Assembly (NCBI GenBank): GCA_027923505.1
Contig: BROI01000012.1
Span: 1-64,000 of the forward strand
DNA from: Mayamaea pseudoterrestris
Lineage: Eukaryota > Bacillariophyta > Bacillariophyceae > Sellaphorales > Sellaphoraceae
Direction: 5' to 3'
Length of the DNA stretch: 64,000 nt
The notes beneath the pieces were generated by a model that saw nothing but the letters and a program-made list of their open reading frames with translations, had not been told where the DNA came from and ran no database searches. Position 1 is the first letter of the stretch. Each line of letters begins with the position of its first letter. Shown in pieces: positions 47,226 through 59,000 of the stretch. Position numbers and translations under genes: made by a program.

Positions 47226-48262
47226 ACGAGGCATCGTGGTCGATGTCATGTCACCGCGTCCGCTTGAAATACGGAATCGCAAGGCTGCTACGCTGTCCAA
47301 GAGGCAAGAGGATGGCAAATTTGGCGTGGGACTTGTTTTGAAATAGAAAGTATACAGAGACGACGACTCGACGATGCGTCTAGCTGCGGCGACGAGACGG
47401 TCGGTGCACTCGAGTCTCGAGTTGGAATGTGCCGCGACTTTCCCATTGATTACTTTTCTCAAGCGATTTTTAGAGCTCACCGAACCCATTATCATAATTT
47501 ACTGTTAAGCACCGCTCAACAAGCGGCAAGGGGTGAGAATTGACCCTCTCCAGCGGGACTCTGCACAGCGTCGCAAAACGCACAGCCGCCGACGCTGACA
47601 CGTCATACGTCGGCGCTATGACTAGCTACACTTGATCACTAGCTTCCCTTGGCGGATCGGCAGCTGGTGGCTGCGAAACAAGTTTTTGGTGTCATGATTG
47701 CAACGTGTTCGCTTGTTGCAAATCGATCATTTCATGGTTGTCAAGCCGGCTGGATTGCACTCGGTGTCGGCTGGGAGCGATTGCATTCGGACAGTTGCTT
47801 GTGCCGCAACGGTCCATTGAGAGATTTGCCGAATCCGTGAGACTATATTATCGTATGCCGTCGACTCCTGATAAGAAGCGTTGCAGGTGCAGTTGCAGTG
47901 CATGCATTTTAGCCAATGTGCTGAGACAATATGAAAACTACGTATTACATTATAATTAAAGTTGTTTAGTATAATACAGTAATATTTTGAAGTATTGTAA
48001 TGCGTTTGTAGCAAGTGCAGGAGTATCTGTAACTGCGTCAGCGCCTCACTCGTCAAAGTATTTCTTGAGCTTGGTACGGTAGCTAGGATAAACCGTTACG
48101 ACACAGTATTCATGATGGTTGAAGAACGTACGTCAGTGCTGCCGAATCGTCGACGTTTGGTGGTGGTCATGAACGATCTTCGCTTCAATCCCAGCCATCG
48201 CTGTCGCTGCTCTGCTTGGTCTTCTACAACATATCACAGTTCCTTTACCTTATATCATTACA
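47226..48262. other. Intergenic, includes petC promoter
   Basis: No frame here looks real. At 47587-47615 there is an eight-base inverted repeat (CGCCGACG ... CGTCGGCG) with a 13-base loop. ACGTCA (TGACGT on the minus strand) lies at 48130-48135, 128 bp before the petC ATG, and could be a bZIP site, although one hexamer is expected by chance in this length. Confidence 0.4.
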
Positions 48263-48901
48263 ATGAAGTACTTGTCTGCGATACTCGCACTTGCATCCGC
48301 TGGAACGGCGGCGGCTTTTGCCCCGCAAATGCCGCCAGCGTCGCGCCAATTGACAGTCACCAAGGCAGCTGCTGCCGAAGAGCTGTACATTGACGAGGAA
48401 CGTCGCTTCCTTATGAACCTCATCATGGTCGGATCTGGACTAGTGACTGTCGGTGCTTTCGGTATTCCATATGTTGCCTTCTTTTTTCCACCAGGCAGTG
48501 GCGGCGGCTCTGCTGGAAGCGCTGCGAAGGATGCCCTTGGTAACGACTTGTTTGCCAAAGAATACCTCGCCACCAAGCCAGCAGGTGACCGTTCGCTCGC
48601 GCAAGGATTAAAGGGAGACGCCACTTACCTCATCGTCAAGGAAGACAAGACATTGGAGTCGTACGGATTGAACGCTGTCTGCACCCACTTGGGATGCGTA
48701 GTTCCATGGTCAGCCGCTGCCAACAAGTTTCAATGCCCTTGCCACGGATCCCAGTACGCCCCGGACGGACATGTTGTACGTGGACCGGCGCCGCTTCCAC
48801 TGGCATTGGCTCATTGCGATACCGACGATACCGGCAAAATTATCTTCTCGCCGTGGACGGAACCCGATTTCCGTACCGGAGAAAAGGGATGGTGGAACTA
48901 A
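48263..48901 (+). CDS. petC: Cytochrome b6f Rieske iron-sulfur protein, plastid
   Basis: 212 residues, no intron. The N-terminus is a signal peptide with cleavage-type motif AAAFAP (16-21) and a short transit region, the diatom plastid pattern. A membrane anchor (about 51-76, [20 protein letters not shown]) and a flexible Gly/Ser hinge (78-87) precede the Rieske domain with CTHLGC (140-145) and CPCHGS (158-163). Cys140, His142, Cys158 and His161 should bind the 2Fe-2S cluster, and Cys145 and Cys160 should form the disulfide. The closing [11 protein letters not shown] is typical. The protein carries electrons from plastoquinol to cytochrome f or c6. In diatoms petC is nuclear. It lies in a unique island enclosed by satellite DNA, with no sign of decay. 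Confidence 0.97.
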   Translation: MKYLSAILALASAGTAAAFAPQMPPASRQLTVTKAAAAEELYIDEERRFLMNLIMVGSGLVTVGAFGIPYVAFFFPPGSGGGSAGSAAKDALGNDLFAKEYLATKPAGDRSLAQGLKGDATYLIVKEDKTLESYGLNAVCTHLGCVVPWSAAANKFQCPCHGSQYAPDGHVVRGPAPLPLALAHCDTDDTGKIIFSPWTEPDFRTGEKGWWN

Positions 48902-49490
48902 ATGAAGAAGCTGATCAAGTTTGATTACTCGAATCAGTTGTCTCTGGCTAGATTTTATTTTAGTCAAATACTGTAGTTTGCCTTTTGCTATTGTTTTCAA
49001 TTGTCCGATTGCTTGATTTTGGAAAGTAACGTCAACTATGTTAGCAAGCATAGCGTCATAAAATATCTGCGCCTCAAAAATCGACTCAACAAATATTTGC
49101 CTACTCACATTATGTTTATCCTTGCCCTCATGGTACCGTTTGTTGAAAGAGTATCTTTGTACAAGCACCTGCAACTCGCGCGGGATTGTCTCATCTGCCA
49201 GCAGTATATACAATGACTGGACATAAGGATACAATCTCCAGCTGCTATAGTCATTCATGTGACCTGAAATATGACAATGTCATATTGCTGCTGTTGCTTA
49301 ATGTTGCTAGGGAAACATTTAAAAACCCTACTAAGGGCGACTGCTAGTCCTTGCACTTGCGACTGTATGCAACTCTCGCCTTGTCCATCATATGACTCTT
49401 CCTTGGAGACAGAATCCTTGATCATCTTCTTCAGAAGAAGTTTACATGCATTTGCCACTTCAATAGAATCCATTTGGTCGCTTGCCAGAA
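48902..49490. other. petC 3' flank, no supportable gene
   Basis: A 182-residue minus frame (48710-49258) overlaps the petC coding end and resembles nothing known; it is most likely a chance frame. No poly(A) consensus or repeat was recognised before satellite B-like sequence begins. Confidence 0.45.
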
Positions 49491-49746
49491 GCCAGTGTGT
49501 TTGAGTAGTCGAAAACCATGCTGCCTGCCAGCCAACACCAGAACTCCACCCAACCCCAGTCATCTTTCTGGAGGGTTGAAGGTATACCATTGAAGGGATT
49601 GCCCATCCTACATTCTTAATACATGCCTAGCAACCACAGAGACTCATATTGAAGATGGCTGGCTCATGGCTATGGCTATTGACTGTGAGTGTGTTTGAGT
49701 AGCTGAAACCCATGTTGCCTGCCAGCCACCAAACTCCACCCAACCT
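49491..49746 (+). repeat. Satellite B relics, long-form units
   Basis: About one and a half units share ggtataccattgaa, catgcctagcaacc and ggctcatggctatggctatt with satellite B, but retain ctgcctgccagccaccaaac, which core units lack. Equivalent points at 49523 and 49717 are 194 bp apart. The array ends where family C begins. Confidence 0.85.
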
Positions 49747-50338
49747 CAGCTATGGATGATTTGTTTGCACCAATCTCACTGCAAGCATGTCCCCAAGCAT
49801 AGCCGAACAGGATGGATGGAGCAAGACTTCATTTGGGGGTAGATTAAAAAGGCCATGCACTGTAGTACCATGGAGCTGGTACCTGTGTTGATGTCTGGAT
49901 TGCCCTCCCATACCGTAGCTGCTTGGAATCAGCTATGGAATGATTTTTTTGCCCCAATCTCACCGCAAGCATGTCCCCAAGCATAGCCAAACAGGATGGA
50001 TGGAGCAAGACTTCAATTGGGGGTAGATTAAAAAGGCCATGCACTGTAGCACCACGGAGCTGGTTCCTGTGTGGATGCCTGAACTGCCTTCCCATACCGT
50101 AGCTGCTTGGAATCAGCTATGGATGATTTTTTTGCCTTAATCTCACCGCAAGCATGTCCCCAAGCATAGCCAAACAGGATGGATGGAGCAAGACTTCATT
50201 TGGGGGTAGATTAAAAAGGCCATGCACTGTAGTACCATGGAGCTGGTACCTGTGTTGATGTCTGGATTGCCCTCCCATACCATAGCTAGGAAGCAGCTAT
50301 GGATGTTTTTTTGCACCAATCTCACCACAAGCATGTCT
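49747..50338 (+). repeat. Satellite C (about 183-bp unit, just over three copies)
   Basis: Units begin with cagctatgg at 49747, 49930, 50114 and 50294 (spacing 183, 184, 180). They contain accaatctcaccgcaagcat, gtccccaagcatagcc, caggatggatggagcaagac and ccatgcactgtagtaccatg. The last copy is truncated and joins satellite A near 50339 (gcatgtctgttggaccattc). The unit is unlike A or B. Minus frames here carry no recognised protein domain. Confidence 0.9.
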
Positions 50339-51639
50339 GTTGGACCATTCTGGTGTAATTTGGGCACCTACCGGGCTGGCTGTAGGGGCATTTGCATGTC
50401 ATGGCATCTGCGGGCTGAGACTGGTGACAAGTTGTCACCAAATACATTGCCATCCCCCGGGACACCAGCCAAGCCTACCATCATGTAGCGCAGCTTGAAT
50501 AATGTTGTTGGCATCATTCTGGTGTATTTTGGGCACCTACAGGGCTTGCTGTAGGGACATTTGAATGTCCCGGCATCTGCGGGCTGAGACTGGTGACAAG
50601 TTGTCACCAAATACATTTCCATCCCCTGAGACAACAGCCAAGCCAACCATCTTTTAGCGCATCATATATATTGATGTTGGCACCAGTCTGGTGATATTTG
50701 GGCACCTACAGGGCTTGCTGTAGGGGCGTTTGAATGTCAAGGCGTCTGCGGGCTGAGATTGGTGACAAGCTGTCAACAAATACATTGCCATCCCCTGAGA
50801 CAACAGCCAAGCCAACCATCTTTTAGCGCATCATATATAATGATGTTGGCACCAGTCTGGTGATATTTGGGCACCTACAGGGCTTGCTGTAGGGGCGTTT
50901 GAATGTCAAGGCATCTGCGGGCTGACATTGGTGACAAGTTGTCACCAAATACATTGCAATCCCCTGAGACACCATCCAAGCCTACCATCTTGTAGCGCAG
51001 CCTAAAAAAGGATGTTGGCACCATTCTGGTGTAATTTGGGCACCTACAGGGCTGGCTGTAGGGGCGTTTGAATGTCATGGCATCTGCGGGCTGAGACTGG
51101 TGACAAGTTGTAAACATTGCCATCCCCTGAGACAACAGCCGAGCCAACCATCTTGTAGCGCATCCTATATAATGATGTTGGCACCAGTCTGGTGTAATTT
51201 GGGCGCCTACAGGGCTTGCTGTAGGGGTGTTTGAATGTCAAGGCATCTGCAGGCTGAGACTGGTGACAAGTTGTAAACAATATCATTGCCATCCCCTGAG
51301 ACACTAGCCAGGCATACCATCTTGTAGCGCAGCCTGAATAATGATGTTGGCACCATTCTAGTGTCATTGGGGTGTATACATGGCCTGCTGTAGGGGCGTT
51401 TGAATGTCACGGCATCTGCAGGCTGACTGGTGACAAGTTGTCACCAATATCATTGCCATCCCCTGAGACACTAGCCAGGCAAACCATCTTATAGCGCAGC
51501 CTGAATTATGATGTTGGCACCAGTCTGGTGTAATTTGGGCGCCTACAGGGCTTGCTGTAGGGGCGTTTGAATGTCCCGGCATCTGCGGGCTAGACTGGTG
51601 ACAAGTTGTCACCAAATACATTGCCATCCCCCGAGACAC

Positions 51640-54600
51640 CAGCCAAGCCTACCATCTGGTAGCGCAGCCGGAAAAAGGATGGTGGCACCATTCTGGTGTA
51701 ATTTGTAAACCTACAGGGCTTGCTGTAGGGGCGTTTGAATGTCATGGCATCTGCGGGCTGAGACTGGTGACAAGTGGTCACCAAATCCATTGCCATCCCC
51801 TGAGACACCAGCCAAGCCTAACAACTTGTAGCGCAGCCTAAATAATGATGTTGGCACCCTTCTGGTGTATTTTGGGCACCTACAGGGCTTGCTGTAGGGG
51901 CGTTTGAATGTCATGGCATCTGCGGGCTGAGACTGGTGATAAGTTGTCACCAAATACATTGCCATCCCCTGAGACACCAACCAAGCCTACCACCTTGTAG
52001 CGCAGCCTGAATAATGTTGTTGACACCATTCTGGTGTATTTTGGGCACCTACCGGGCTTGCTGTAGGGGCGTTTGAATGTCCCGGCATCTGCGGGCTGAG
52101 ACTGGTGACAAGTTGTCACCAAATCCATTGCCATCCCCTGAGACACCAGCCAAGCCTACCACCTTGTAGCGCAGCCTGAATAATGTTGTTGACACCATTC
52201 TGGTGTATTTTGGGCACCTACAGGGCTTGCTGTAGGGGCGTTTGAATGTCAAGGCATCTGCGGGCTGACATTGGTGACAAGTTGTCACCAAATACATTGC
52301 CATCCCCTGAGACACCAACCAAGCCTACCATCTTGTAGCGCAGCCTAAAAAGGATGTTGGCACCATTCTGGTATAATTTGGGCACCTACAGGGCTGGCTG
52401 TAGGGGCGTTTGAATGTCATGGCATCTGCGGGCTGAGACTGGTGACAAGTTGTCACCAAAAACATTGCCATCCCCTGAGACAACAGCCAAGCCAACCATC
52501 TTGTAGCGCATCCTATATAATGATGTTGGCACCAGTCTGGTGTAATTTGGGCGCCTACAGGGCTTGCTGTAGGGGTGTTTGAATGTCAAGGCATCTGCGG
52601 GCTGAGATTGGTGACAAGTTGTCACCAAATACATTGTCATCCCCTAAAACACCAACCAAGCCTACCATCTTGTAGCGCAGCCTGAAAAAGGATGTTGGCA
52701 CCATTCTGGTGTAATTTGGGCACCTACAGGGCTGGCTGTAGGGGCGTTTGAATGTCATGGCATCTGCGGGCTGAGACTGGTGACAAGTTGTCACCAAATA
52801 CATTGCCATCCCCTGAGACAACAGCCAAGCCAACCATCTTGTAGCGCATCCTATATAATGATGTTGGCACCATTCTGGTGTAATTTGGGCACCTACAGGG
52901 CTTGCTATAGGGGCGTTTGAATGTCATGGCATCTGCGGGCTAGACTGGTGACAAGTTGTCACCAAATACATTGCCATCCCCTGAGACACCAACCAAGCCT
53001 ACCATCTTGTAGCGCATCCTAACAAATGATGTTGAAACCATTCTGGTGTAATTTGGGAACCTACAGGGCTTGCTGTAGGGGCGTTTGAATGTCATGGCAT
53101 CTGCGGGCTGAGACTGGTGACAAGTTGTCACCAAATCCATTGCCATCCCCTGAGACACCAGCCAAGCCTAACAACTTGTAGCGCAGCCTAAATAATGATG
53201 TTGGCACCCTTCTGGTGTATTTTGGGCACCTACAGGGCTTGCTGTAGGGGCGTTTGAATGTCATGGCATCTGCGGGCTGAGACTGGTGACAAGTTGTCAC
53301 CAAATACATTGCCATCCCCTGAGACACCAACCAAGCCTACCACCTTGTAGCGCAGCCTGAATAATGTTGTTGACACCATTCTGGTGTATTTTGGGCACCT
53401 ACCGGGCTTGCTGTAGGGGCGTTTGAATGTCCCGGCATCTGCGGGCTGAGACTGGTGACAAGTTGTCACCAAATCCATTGCCATCCCCTGAGACACCAGC
53501 CAAGCCTACCATCTTGTAGCGCAGCCTGAATAATGATGTTGACACCCTTCTGGTGTATTTTGGGCACCTACAGGGCTTGCTGTAGGGGCGTTTGAATGTC
53601 CCGGCATCTGCGGGCTGAGACTGGTGACAAGTTGTTTGCCATCCCCTAAGACACCAACCAAGCCTACCACATTGTAGCGCAGCCTGAATAAGGATGTTGG
53701 CACCATTCTGGTGTAATTTGGGCACCTACCGGGCTTGCTGTAGGGGTGTTGGAATGTCCCGGCATCTGCGGGCTGCGACTGGTGACAAGTTGTCACCAAA
53801 TACATTGCCATCCCCTGAGACACCAACCAAGCAAACCATCTTATAGCGCAGCCTGAATTATGATGTTGGCACCAGTCTGGTGTAATTTGGGCGCCTACAG
53901 GGCTTGCTGTAGGGGCGTTTGAATGTCCCGGCATCTGCGGGCTAGACTGGTGACAAGTTGTCACCAAATACATTGCCATCCCCCGAGACACCAGCCAAGC
54001 CTACCATCTGGTAGCGCAGCCGGAAAAAGGATGGTGGCACCATTCTGGTGTAATTTGTAAACCTACAGGGCTTGCTGTAGGGGCGTTTGAATGTCATGGC
54101 ATCTGCGGGCTGAGACTGGTGACAAGTTGTCACCAAATCCATTGCCATCCCCTGAGACACCAGCCAAGCCTAACAACTTGTAGCACAGCCTAAATAATGA
54201 TGTTGGCACCCTTCTGGTGTATTTTGGGCACCTACAGGGCTTGCTGTAGGGGCGTTTGAATGTCATGGCATCTGCGGGCTGAGACTGGTGACAAGTTGTC
54301 ACCAAATACATTGCCATCCCCTGAGACACCAACCAAGCCTACCACCTTGTAGCGCAGCCTGAATAATGTTGTTGACACCATTCTGGTGTATTTTGGGCAC
54401 CTACCGGGCTTGCTGTAGGGGCGTTTGAATGTCCCGGCATCTGCGGGCTGAGACTGGTGACAAGTTGTCACCAAATCCATTGCCATCCCCTGAGACACCA
54501 GCCAAGCCTACCACCTTGTAGCGCAGCCTGAATAATGTTGTTGGCACCATTCTGGTGTATTTTGGGCACCTACAGGGCTTGCTGTAGGGGCGTTTGAATG

Positions 54601-54990
54601 TCAAGGCATCTGCGGGCTGACATTGGTGACAAGTTGTCACCAAATACATTGCCATCCCCTGAGACACCAACCAAGCCTACCATCTTGTAGCGCAGCCTAA
54701 AAAGGATGTTGGCACCATTCTGGTATAATTTGGGCACCTACAGGGCTTGCTGTAGGGGCGTTTGAATGTCATGGCATCTGCGGGCTGAGACTGGTGACAA
54801 GTTGTCACCAAAGACATTGCCATCCCCTGAGACACCAGCCAAGCCAACCATCTTGTAGCGCAGCCTAAATAATGATGTTGGCACCATTCGTGTGTGATTT
54901 GGGCACCTACAGGGCTTGCTGTAGGGGTGTTTGAATGTCATGGCATCTGCGGGCTGAGATTGGTGACAAGTTGTCACCAAATACATTGTC
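51640..54990 (+). repeat. Higher-order duplications in satellite A
   Basis: Variant units recur with fixed offsets: accatctggtagcgcagccg at 51651 and 54003 and cagcctaaaaaggatgttgg at 52341 and 54693 are both 2352 bp apart. A sub-block occurs three times at offsets of 1350 and 1002 bp (matching frames at 51880, 53230 and 54232). This shows at least two successive block duplications. Confidence 0.8.
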
Positions 54991-55935
54991 ATCCCCTAAA
55001 ACACCAACCAAGCCTACCATCTTGTAGCGCAGCCTGAAAAAGGATGTTGGCACCATTCTGGTGTAATTTGGGCACCTACAGGGCTTGCTGTAGGTGTTTT
55101 TGAATGTCATGGCATCTGCAGGCTACGACTGGTGACAAGTTGTCACCAAATACATTGCCCTCCTGAGACAACAGCCAAGCCTATCATCTTGTAGCGCATC
55201 CTCAGTAATGATGTTGGCACCATTCTGGTGTAATTTGGGCACCTACAGGGCTTGCTGTAGGGGCGTTTGAATGTCGCGGCATCTGCGGGCTGAGACTGGT
55301 GACAAGTTGTCACCAAATACATTGCCATCCCCTGAGACACCAGCCAAGCCTACCATCTTGTAGCGCAGCCTGAAAAAGGATGTTGGCACCATTCTGGTGT
55401 AATTTGGGCACCTACAGGGCTTGCTGTAGGGGCGTTTGAATGTCATGGCATCTGCGGGCTGAGACTGGTGACAAGTTGTCACCAAATACATTGCCATCCC
55501 CTGAGACACCAGCCAAGCCTAACAACTTGAAGCACAACCTGCATTATGATGTTGGCACCATTTTGGTGTAATTTGGGCACCTACAGGGCTTGCTGTAGGG
55601 GCGTTTGAATGTCATGGCATCTGCGGGCTGAGACTGGTGACAAGTTGTCACCAAATACATTGCCATCCCCTGAGACACCAGCCAAGCCTACCACCTTGTA
55701 GCGCAGCCTGAATAATGATGTTTGCACCATTCTGGTGTATTTTGGGCACCTACAGGGCTTGCTGTAGGGGCGTTTGAATGTCACGGCATCTGCGGGCTGA
55801 GACTGGTGACAAGTTGTCACCAAATCCATTGCCATCCCCTGAGACACCAGCCAAGCCTACCATCTTGTAGCGCAGCCTGAATAATGATGTTGACACCCTT
55901 CTGGTGTATTTTGGGCACCTACAGGGCTTGCTGTA

Positions 55936-56005
55936 GGCTCCGGCACGGGCGGTTCCTGAGCAATGTCCAGCCATTGGCACCATTCTGGTAGCAGGCTGCT
56001 GAGGA
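55936..56005 (+). repeat. Aberrant satellite A unit with foreign segment
   Basis: After gggcttgctgtagg the usual unit is replaced by about 70 bp (ctccggcacgggcggttcct and following, ending caggctgctgaggactggtg) before normal satellite resumes. It includes a stray copy of ggcaccattctggt. It is a one-off patch of unknown origin within an otherwise regular array. Confidence 0.7.
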
Positions 56006-59000
56006 CTGGTGACAAGTTGTCACCAAATACATTGCCATCCCCTGAGACACCAGCCAAGCCTACCATCTTGTAGCGCAGCCTGAATAATGATGTTGGCACC
56101 ATTCTGGTGTAATTTGGGCACCTACAGGGCTTGCTGTAGGGGCGTTTGAATGTCACGGCATCTGCGGGCTGAGACTGGTGACAAGTTGTCACCAAATACA
56201 TTGCCATCCCCTGAGACACCAGCCAAGCCTACCATCTTGTAGCGCAGCCTGAATAATGATGTTGGCACCATTCTGGTGTAATTTGGGCACCTACAGGGCT
56301 TGCTGTAGGGGCGTTTGAACGTCACGGCATCTGCGGGCTGAGACTGGTGACAAGTTGTCACCAAATACATTGCCATCCCCTGAGACACCAGCCAAGCCTA
56401 CCATCTTGTAGCGCAGCCTGAATAATGATGTTGGCACCATTCTGGTGTATTTTGGGCACCTACAGGGCTTGCTGTAGGGGCGTTTGAATGTCACGGCATC
56501 TGCGGGCTGAGACTGGTGACAAGTTGTCACCAAATACATTGCCATCCCCTGAGACACCAGCCAAGCCTACCATCTTGTAGCGCAGCCTGAATAATGATGT
56601 TGGCACCATTCTGGTGTATTTTGGGCACCTACAGGGCTTGCTGTAGGGGCGTTTGAATGTCACGGCATCTGCGGGCTGAGACTGGTGACAAGTTGTCACC
56701 AAATACATTGCCATCCCCTGAGACACCAACCAAGCCTACCATCTTGTAGCGCAGCCTGAATAAGGATGTTGGCACCATTCTGGTGTAATTTGGGCACCTA
56801 CCGGGCTTGCTGTAGGGGCGTTTGAATGTCATGGCATCTGCGGGCTGAGACTGGTGACAAGTTGTCACCAAATACATTGCCATCCCCTGAGACACCAGCC
56901 AAGCCTACCATCTTGTAGCGCAGCCTGAATAAGGATGTTGGCACCATTCTGGTGTAATTTGGGCACCTACAGGGCTTGCTGTAGGGGCGTTTGAATGTCA
57001 CGGCATCTGCAGGCTGAGACTGGTGACAAGTTGTCACCAAATACATTGCCATCCCCTGAGACACCAGCCAAGCCTACCATCTTGTAGCGCAGCCTGAAAA
57101 ATGATGTTGGCACCATTCTGGTGTAATTTGGGCACCTACAGGGCTTGCTGTAAGGGCGTTTGAATGTCACGGCATCTGCGGGCTGAGACTGGTGACAAGT
57201 TGTCACCAAATACATTGCCATCCCCTGAGACACCAACCAAGCCTACCATCTTGTAGCGCAGCCGTAACATTGATGTTGGCACCATTCTGGTGTAATTTGG
57301 GCACCTAAAGGACCTGATGTAGGGGTGTTTGAATGTCTAGGCACCTGCGGGCTGAGACTGGTGACAAGTTGTCACCAAATACATTGCCATCCCCTGAGAC
57401 ACCAACCAAGCCTACCATCTTGTAGCGCAGCCTGAAAAAGGATGTTGGCACCATTCTGGTGTAATTTGGGCACCTACCGGGCTTGCTGTAGGGGCGTTTG
57501 AATGTCATGGCATCTGTGGGCTGAGATTGGTGACAAGTTGTCACCAAATACATTGCCATCCCCTGAGACACCAACCAAGCCTACCATCTTGTAGCGCAGC
57601 CTGAATAAGGATGTTGGCACCATTTGGGTGTAAAATGGGCACCTAAAGGACCTGATGTAGGGGTGTTTGAATGTCTAGGCACCTGCGGGCTGAGACTGGT
57701 GACAAGTTGTCACCAAATACATTGCCATCCCCTGAGACAACCGCCAAGCCAACCATCTTGTAGCGCATCCTGAATAATGATGTTGGCACCATTTTGGTGT
57801 AATTTGGGCACCTGCAGGGCTTACTGTAAAGGTGTTTGAATGTCAAGGCACCTGAGGGCTGAGATTGGTGACAAGGTGTCACCAAATACATTGCCATCCC
57901 CTGAGACACCAGCCAGGCCTACCATCGTGTAGCGCAGCCTGCAAAAGGATGTTGGCACCATTCTGGTGTAATTTGGGCACCTACAGGGCTTGCTGTAGGG
58001 GCGTTTGAATGTCCTGGCATCTGCGGGCTGAGACTGGTGACAAGTTGTCACCAAATACATTGCCATCCCCTGAGACACCAGCCAAGCCTACCATCTTGTA
58101 GCGCAGCCTGTATAATGATGTTGGCACCATTTTGGTGTAATTTGGGCACCTACAGGGCTTGCTGTAGGGGCGTCTGAATGTCATGGCATCTGCGGGCTGA
58201 GACTGGTGACAAGTTGTCACCAAATACATTGCCATCCCCTGAGACATCAACCAAGCCTACCATCTTGTAGCGCAGCCTGAATAAGGATGTTGGCACCATT
58301 CGGGTGTAAATTGGGCACCTACAGGGCTTGCTGTAGGGGCAATAATGTCATGTCATCTGCGGGCTGAGACTGGTGACAAGTTGTCACCAAATGCATTGCC
58401 ATCCCCTGAGATACTAACCAAGCTTACCATCTTGTAGCGCAGCCTGAAAAAAGGATGCTGGCACCATTCTGGTGTAATTTGGACACCTACCGGGCTTGCT
58501 GTAGGGGCGTTTGAATGTCATGTCATCTGCGGGCTGAGACTGGTGACAAGTTGTCACCAAATACATTGCCATCCCCTGAGACAACAGCCAAGCTAACCAT
58601 CTTGTAGCGTATCCTGAATAAGGATGTTGGCACCAGTCTGGTGTAATTTGGGCACCTACAGGGCTTGCTGTAGGGGCATTTAAATGTCATGGCATCTGCG
58701 GGCTGAGACTGGTGACAAGTTGTCACCAAATACATTGCCATCCCCTGAGACACCAGCCAAGCCTACCATCTTGTAGCGCAGCCTGAAAAAGGATGTTGGC
58801 ACTATTCTGGTGTAATTTGGGCACCTACAGGGCTTGCTGTAGGGGCGATTAAACGTCATGGCATCTGCGGGCTGAGACTGGTGACAAGTTGTCACCAAAT
58901 ACATTGCCATCCCCTGAGACACCAACCAAGCCTACGATCTTGTATCGCAGCCTGAAAAAGGATGTTGGCACCATTCTGGTGTAATTTGGGCACCTACAGG

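Noticed and set aside
48710-49258. 182-residue minus frame opposite the petC end
   Set aside because: It resembles no family, and about 190 bp of its openness is imposed by the petC coding strand.
49747-50338. Satellite C minus frames as remnants of a transposon protein
   Set aside because: No reverse transcriptase, transposase or other domain motif is visible, and the frames are short and repeat-driven.
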